6,488 bases of DNA, taken from an uncultured Bacilli bacterium (lineage in GTDB: Bacteria > Bacillota_I > Bacilli_A > RF39 > UBA660). The DNA lies in NCBI GenBank assembly GCA_934097015.1, contig CAKONF010000040.1, forward strand, positions 1-6,488, written 5' to 3'. A program made the position numbers and the translations under genes. The stretch's first letter is position 1; every line of letters begins with the position of its first letter. This document shows, piece by piece, positions 1 to 6,488 of this stretch. The notes below the pieces were generated by a model. It was not told where the DNA came from and ran no database searches. It worked only from the letters and a program-made list of their open reading frames with translations.

Positions 1-1080
1 AATACAATTCAAATAGAAGAGAGTAGTACTGCGACAAGCTATGAAAAATATGGTGCTACTCCAACTCCAGATAATCCGTCAGAAATAAAATCTTTAGGTG
101 AAAAAATAACTGATACCAATGATAAAAATTATAATAAATATAAAATTCATGTCAAAACTGTTGGAAAAAATATTTTTAATATTGATAGTGTATTAAATTC
201 TTCATTAATAAAAAATGACGATGGAACATACACTATGTGGAAAAATGATAGTGGAAGATTTGCAAAAATTTATTATTATCATATTCCTGCAAATACAAAA
301 ATTGCTTTTTCATATGAATTAGTTGATTATAATGGAACGTACGGTTTACCATTACAATTTGTAATTGCTTTTTCTCATAAAGAAACAACGACAACTGGTT
401 TCTATTCTTCAAAAAATAACTTTGTTATTTCTTATGATGATGATATAGATAAAATTCAAATATATCAAGAAGGAACCATGCCTCTTGGAACTTATACAAA
501 ATTTAAAAATTTGCAAATTGAATTTGGAGATACAGCAACTAGTTATGAACCATATGAAGAAAAGAATTATGATATATACTTAGATGAACCATTAAGATGT
601 ATTGGAGAAAATTGTGATTATATTGATTTAATAAATAAAAAAGTAGTAAGAAAAATAAATACGATAACTTTTACTGGAACAGAAAGTTGGAGTAAAATGA
701 AAGATGGTACATCTAAAGACATCAGTGAATTTTATTACAGTATAGATAATACTATTGAAGATAGTAGCAAAGTATACGTAATGTCAAATTATTTTCAATC
801 ACATTCTAGGTCAGAAATTTGGAACAAAAATCTAGGAATATCGGCATCTTCAAAATATATAAGAATAACACAGGGTGTTGATGATAAATTTAATTATGAT
901 ATAGATACTTTTAAAACGTGGTTAGAAGAAAAAAATAGTGCAGGAAATCCATTAGTAGTAAATTATGTAATGAAAAATACAAAAGAAGAATATATAGACT
1001 TACCAGATATAAAAGATTTAAATAATAAAAACATATTCATAAGTGATAATACATTAACAACAACAATAGAAAAAGAATAA
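1..1080 (+). CDS. Phage tail/minor structural-like modular protein, 3' portion (5' end outside window)
   Basis: The frame is open from base 1 to the TAA at 1078-1080 (359 residues visible), so the first in-window ATG (235) is internal and the true start lies to the left. The text resembles modules of phage tail-tip and minor structural proteins of Firmicutes phages. It has a 'QIE..STATSYEKYGATPTPDNPSEIKSLG'-like linker at residues 4-30, a 'GKNIFN' segment, and a beta-rich, Tyr/Asn/Thr-rich module. A second 'LQIEFGDTATSYEPY' follows at 171-185, then 'YLDEPLR.IG...DYIDL..KKVVRKI' (about 190-220) and a C-terminal 'NPLVVNYV...EEYIDLP' segment. The two TATSYE.Y motifs are 168 residues apart, which implies a repeated carbohydrate-binding-like (jelly-roll type) module. 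No membrane segment, LPXTG anchor or catalytic motif is visible in this part. It could be a prophage tail protein, a domesticated phage gene or a large surface adhesin built from the same modules. The family resemblance is from memory, not from a search. Confidence 0.75.
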   Translation, partial: NTIQIEESSTATSYEKYGATPTPDNPSEIKSLGEKITDTNDKNYNKYKIHVKTVGKNIFNIDSVLNSSLIKNDDGTYTMWKNDSGRFAKIYYYHIPANTKIAFSYELVDYNGTYGLPLQFVIAFSHKETTTTGFYSSKNNFVISYDDDIDKIQIYQEGTMPLGTYTKFKNLQIEFGDTATSYEPYEEKNYDIYLDEPLRCIGENCDYIDLINKKVVRKINTITFTGTESWSKMKDGTSKDISEFYYSIDNTIEDSSKVYVMSNYFQSHSRSEIWNKNLGISASSKYIRITQGVDDKFNYDIDTFKTWLEEKNSAGNPLVVNYVMKNTKEEYIDLPDIKDLNNKNIFISDNTLTTTIEKE

Positions 1081-4000
1081 AAAATACAATAATAATATTT
1101 ATTCTTTTTTAAATGTGATAAAATATTTATAAAGAACGAGGTAAATATGAAAAAATATATAAAAGAGAATAAAAAATTATTAATAAAATATTCGTTAATA
1201 ATAGTATCTAATATATTATTAGTAATACTAAATAATTTTTATTTAAAAAATAATAATTATAAAAATATGATTTTATTATTTATAATAGTTGTTAGTGATT
1301 TAATAATATGTAATTATAAAGAAAAAGTTGAATTTAAATGGTATCTAGATTTAATAGTTAATTTTATTATTGGATTAATATTAATGTTTATAACAAATAA
1401 TATTATAGATTATTCAATTATATTATTATCATTATATTTAGCGAATAACATAATATTTGTAAGAAGTAGATATAGTGATAAATTTAGTAAAAGAATATTA
1501 CAGTATATAATGATATTTATTTATACAATCTTAATTATGTTTATAAATATATTTATGTATATGATATTTAAATAAATTTATTTTAATAAGTACTATGAAT
1601 TAAGTGCTTTTTTTGATATTATATTATATAAGGTGATAAATTATGTTTGAATATATGGGAGATAGAATAAGTAAAGCAATAAAAAATATAAAAGGTATGG
1701 GTAAAATTACTGAAGAAAATATAAATGATGCTACTAGAGAAATTAGAATGGCTCTTTTAGAAGCTGATGTTAATTATGAAGTAGTAAAGGAATTTATTAG
1801 AAATGTTAAAGAAAAAGCATTGGGAATGGAAGTTAGTAAAAGTTTAAAACCAGATGAGCTATTTATAAAATTAGTAAAAGATGAATTGGTTAGTTTACTA
1901 GGTATTGATTATGTTCCTTTAGAAACAAATAAAAAACCTACAATTGCTATGATGGTTGGTTTACAAGGTAGTGGTAAAACTACTACTGTAGGTAAATTAG
2001 CTAATATGCTTAGAAAAAAATATAAAAAAAATCCTTTGCTAGTAGCATGTGATGTTTATAGACCTGCAGCTATAGATCAATTAACTACGATTGGAAAAGA
2101 ATTAAATATAACAGTTTTTAGTAAAGGACAAATTAACCCAATCGAAATAGTAAAAGAAGCTTTAATATATGCAAAAGAGAATAATCATGATTATATAATA
2201 ATAGATACAGCAGGAAGATTACATATTGACGAAAAATTAATGGATGAATTAGTAAGTATAAATGATAATTTTAAACCAGATGAAATTTTACTAGTAATTG
2301 ATGCTATGATGGGACAAGATGCAATTAATGTTATAAAAGGTTTTAATGATAAATTGCCATTAACTGGAGCTATACTAACAAAAATGGATGGTAATACAAA
2401 AGGTGGTGTAGCATTATCAGTAAGACATCTAACTAATATTCCAATTAAATTTCTAGGTACTAGTGAAAAAATGGATGGATTAAGTGAATTCTATCCAGAA
2501 AGAATGGCTGAAAGAATACTAGATATGGGCGATATACTTTCTATTGCAGAAAAAGTTAATGATGTAATTGATGAAGATGAAGCAAAAGATTTAGCGAAAA
2601 AAATGCAAAAAGGTAAATATGATTTAGAAGATTTTCTAACTAATTTAAGACAAATAAAAAAATTAGGACCAATAGAAAACATGTTAAAATTAATACCAGG
2701 CGCTAGGAAGATGGGATTAAATAATATAAATATTGATCCAAAAGATTTAAAACATGTAGAAGCAATAGTATTATCGATGACTCCATATGAAAGAAAACAT
2801 CCTGAAGTTTTAAAAAATTCTAGAAAATTAAGAATAAGTAAAGGTAGTGGAAGAAGTGTTGAAGAAATTAATAGATTACTAAAACAATTTGAAGAAATGA
2901 AAAAAATGATGAAACAAATGAGTAGTGGTAATTTCAAAATGCCATTTTAAAACAGAATTTATTTTATTCTGTTTTTTTTGTCTACTTCTTTAATCATTTT
3001 ACCTAAAAAATTTCTTTTATATTTTTGATAAGTTTCATAATCATTATTTTCTTTTAAATATTTTAATATCTTATCAATGAATTCTTTTAGTTCTTCTTCA
3101 TTAAATTCTTTATCAATACCATTTACTTTATAAATACTATTACTCATTTCAATACCTTCTTTATATAAAAATATTAACATATTATAATATATTTTACAAT
3201 TAATTAAAAATTAATGAATTTTTATAAAAAAGTATAAAACAGAATGGCCATATAGTTATATATATTTTATATAATCCAATAATACACTATCTAAAAATAT
3301 TTTTAATTGTTAAAAAAAGAATATTATGGTAAAATAAGCATATCAAAGGGAGTGATACTATGCGTAAAACAGTGTGTTTAATAGGAAGACCAAACACTGG
3401 TAAAAGCACATTATTTAATAGGTTAATAAATGAAAAAAAATCTATTATTGCAGATATGCCAGGGGTCACAAGAGATAGAATATATGGTGTTGTTAATTAT
3501 AAAGATAAAAGTTTTAATTTAATAGATACTGGTGGAATAGATTTAGAAATAAAAGACTTTAATGAGTCTATTAAAATCCAAGCAGAAATTGCTTGTCAAG
3601 AAAGTGACGTTATTGTATTTGTTGTAGATGGTAGAGAAGATTTAACACTAAATGATTTAAAAATAAGAGATTATTTATTAAAATCAAATAAAAAGGTTAT
3701 AGTAGCAATAAATAAGATAGATGATAAACATCATGAAGATAATATTTATTCTTATTATGAATTAGGACTTGATAATATGATTATGATAAGTGGAGAACAT
3801 AAAAGAGGAATAAATGAATTATTAGATGAAATAACAAAAGATTTTAATCCATATACAACAGAAGAAAATGATAGTGATATAAAATTTTGTATTATAGGAA
3901 GACCAAATGTTGGAAAAAGTAGTTTAGTAAATGCTATATTAAATGAAGAAAGATGTTTAGTAAGTAATATTGCGGGCACTACAAGAGATTCACTAGATAC

Positions 4001-6488
4001 AAAATTTAATTATGAAAAAAGAAACTATACTATAATAGATACTGCAGGAATGAGAAAAAAAGGTAAGGTTTATGAAGAAGTTGAAAAATATAGTTTAATA
4101 AGAAGTTTAAAATCTATAGAACGCAGTGATGTTTGTGTTGTTGTAATTAATGCAGAAGAAGGTATTATAGAACATGATAAACATATAGTTAGTTATGCTA
4201 TTGATGCTGGAAAAGCAATAGTATTGGTAGTTAATAAATGGGATACCGTTGCTGATAAAGATCAAGCTATAAAGAAATGGACTAAAGATATTAGAGCACA
4301 TTTTCAATTTGTTCCTTATGCAAATATAGTATTTTTAAGTGCTAAAACTAAATCAAGAATACATACACTAATGCCAGAAGTAATTAAAGCTTATGAATCT
4401 AGTACTAAAGTAATTAAAACAAGTGTGCTAAATGATATAATAAGAGATGCTTATATGCTACATATGCCACCTAGTTATAAGGGTAAGAGACTTAAAATAT
4501 ATTTTGTTAATCAAAGTGGAATTAAACCACCTAAATTTACTTTCAATGTAAATAATAAAGGATTAGTACATTTTAGTTATGAAAGATATTTAGAAAATAA
4601 AATAAGAGAATCATTTGATTTAGTTGGAACACCAATAATAATACAATTTAAAAATAAAAATGGTGAATAATGAAAATTAAATTTGATAATATAGAGTTAG
4701 ATGTAATAATTGAAAGAAAAAAAATAAAAAATATATATTTTAGAATAAAAGAAGATTTATGTGTTTATGTTAGTTGTGGATATTTATGTAGTGATAAGTA
4801 TATAGAAAAATTATTAAATGCTAATAAAAATAGTATTAAAAGAATGTATATTAATATGTTAAATAAAGTAAATGAAAAAGAAGATATATATTATTTGGGT
4901 ACTAAATTGAATTATATTTATTGTTCTAATAAAATATATATTGATGAATTAAATATATATGGTCCTAGTATTGATAAAATTAACGAATATTTAGAAAAAA
5001 ATAGTTTAATAATTTTTAAAGATAGATTAAATAAATTAATGATACAATTTGATGATTTACCTAATTTTAGATTAAGAACTAGACATATGAAAACTAGATG
5101 GGGTGTTTGTAATAAATCAAGTATGACAATTACTTTAAATACAGAACTTATTCATAAAGATGTTAGTTTAATAGATTATGTTATAGTACATGAATTATGT
5201 CATTTTAAATATATGGATCATAGTAAAAACTTTTGGATGGAAGTGGAAAAATATTATCCATATTATAAATTAGCTAGAAAAAGATTAAAGTGAAAGGAAA
5301 TTTTTATGAAATTCAATAAAAAAGATAGATTAAAAGCATTTAGAAATCTAATGGATAGAAAAGAATCTAGTATCAAAAGTACTATTGTAAAGTCACCAAC
5401 TAGTGAAGAATATAAAAAAAGATGTGATGAAAGGGAAAAAAGACTAATATTAAGATATGATGAAAATATTAGTGATATAAGTAATATAAATTTTTATGAT
5501 TAATAGTGTTAATAATGAAAAAATAAAAAAATATAGCAAATTATTACAAAAAAAATATAGAGATGAAACTAATTTTTATTTAGTATCTACAGATCATTTA
5601 GTAAAAGAGGCTATAAAAAATAAAAAAGTAATAGATATATTTGTTTTAGATGGTACAAAAGAAAATTATATAAATTCTACTATAATTACAGACCAAGTAA
5701 TGAGAAAATTAACAACTTTAAAAACTTTACCAAATGTAGTTGCAGTAGTTAAAAAAAATGAAGAAAAAAATATAAATGGAAATGTAATTCTACTTGATGG
5801 TGTTCAAGATCCAGGAAATGTTGGTACTATTATTAGAAGTGCTGTAGCGTTTAATATTGATTCTATTGTATTAGGAAGTGGTACAGTTGATATATATAAT
5901 GAAAAAGTTTTACGTGCAAGTGAAGGAATGATAAATAATATTAATATTATAAAAAAAGATTTAGTTGATACTATACTAGATTTAAAAGTTAATGGGTATG
6001 AAATAATAGGAACAAAAGTCGATGGTGGAACAAATATAAAAGAAATAAAATCAAGCAAATATGCTTTATTAGTAGGTAATGAAGGTAGTGGTGTTAGTAA
6101 AAATCTTTTAGATTTATGTGATAAATATGCATATATAAAAATGAATAAAAATTGTGAAAGTTTAAATGTTGGAGTAGCAACTAGTATTATAATTCATGAA
6201 TTAAATAATTAAAAAAGTATGTCGACTTGGTTCGACATACTTTTTTTGATATTTATAGTAGTATATATAACCAGAGCTTTTATGTTTGTTAGTGCTTACC
6301 TAATCATTATAAAAAATGAGAGGGGATGTATAGATGAAAAGTATACTTTATTATATTAAAGAAATATTAAAAAGTATAATGGTAATATACATTTTGAAAG
6401 TAATCTTATTCCTCCTACAAAAAGGAGTCTAGATTAACTCCATTAAGCACTAAGTATTTAATTATGTTGTTCTACCTAATATAGTATT

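Overview
The window is very AT-rich. TGA is used as a stop (end of the gene at 4670-5293) while Trp is TGG, so the standard bacterial code applies and Mycoplasma code 4 does not. Low GC, A/G-rich ribosome binding sites, extended -10 promoters (TGnTAAAAT) and short U-tailed hairpins point to an AT-rich Firmicutes/Bacilli or Acholeplasma/RF39/Erysipelotrichia-like chromosome. The lineage is inferred from style and composition, not from a search.

Left part (1-1614): the 3' end of a large modular protein resembling phage tail or minor structural proteins, truncated by the window edge. It is followed by an AT-rich terminator and a monocistronic gene for an unrecognised multi-pass membrane protein with its own promoter-like sequence and terminator.

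Middle (1615-3359): ffh, the signal recognition particle GTPase, without the usual ylxM partner upstream. It ends in a strong terminator shared with a convergent small gene (62 aa, unknown) on the minus strand. An intergenic stretch then holds divergent promoters, one for the small gene and one for der.

Right part (3360-6247): a compact four-gene operon, der (ribosome-assembly GTPase) - YgjP/SprT-like zinc metallopeptidase - 65-aa charged protein - SpoU/TrmH-family rRNA 2'-O-methyltransferase. The genes overlap or nearly touch (1-nt overlap, 12-nt gap, 8-nt overlap), share one good promoter and end at a strong terminator. Two of the four act on ribosome biogenesis, and ffh next door acts at the ribosome, so most of the window is core translation and secretion machinery.

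End (6248-6488): 241 bases without a recognised gene, and the least explained part of the window. They hold a candidate 32-codon ORF for a hydrophobic, Lys-containing peptide with a good Shine-Dalgarno. The ORF is enclosed by a perfect 10-bp inverted repeat and followed by mutually exclusive short hairpins, one of whose arms could also pair with the Shine-Dalgarno. A type I toxin-like mini-gene or an attenuator-type leader would fit; neither is proven.
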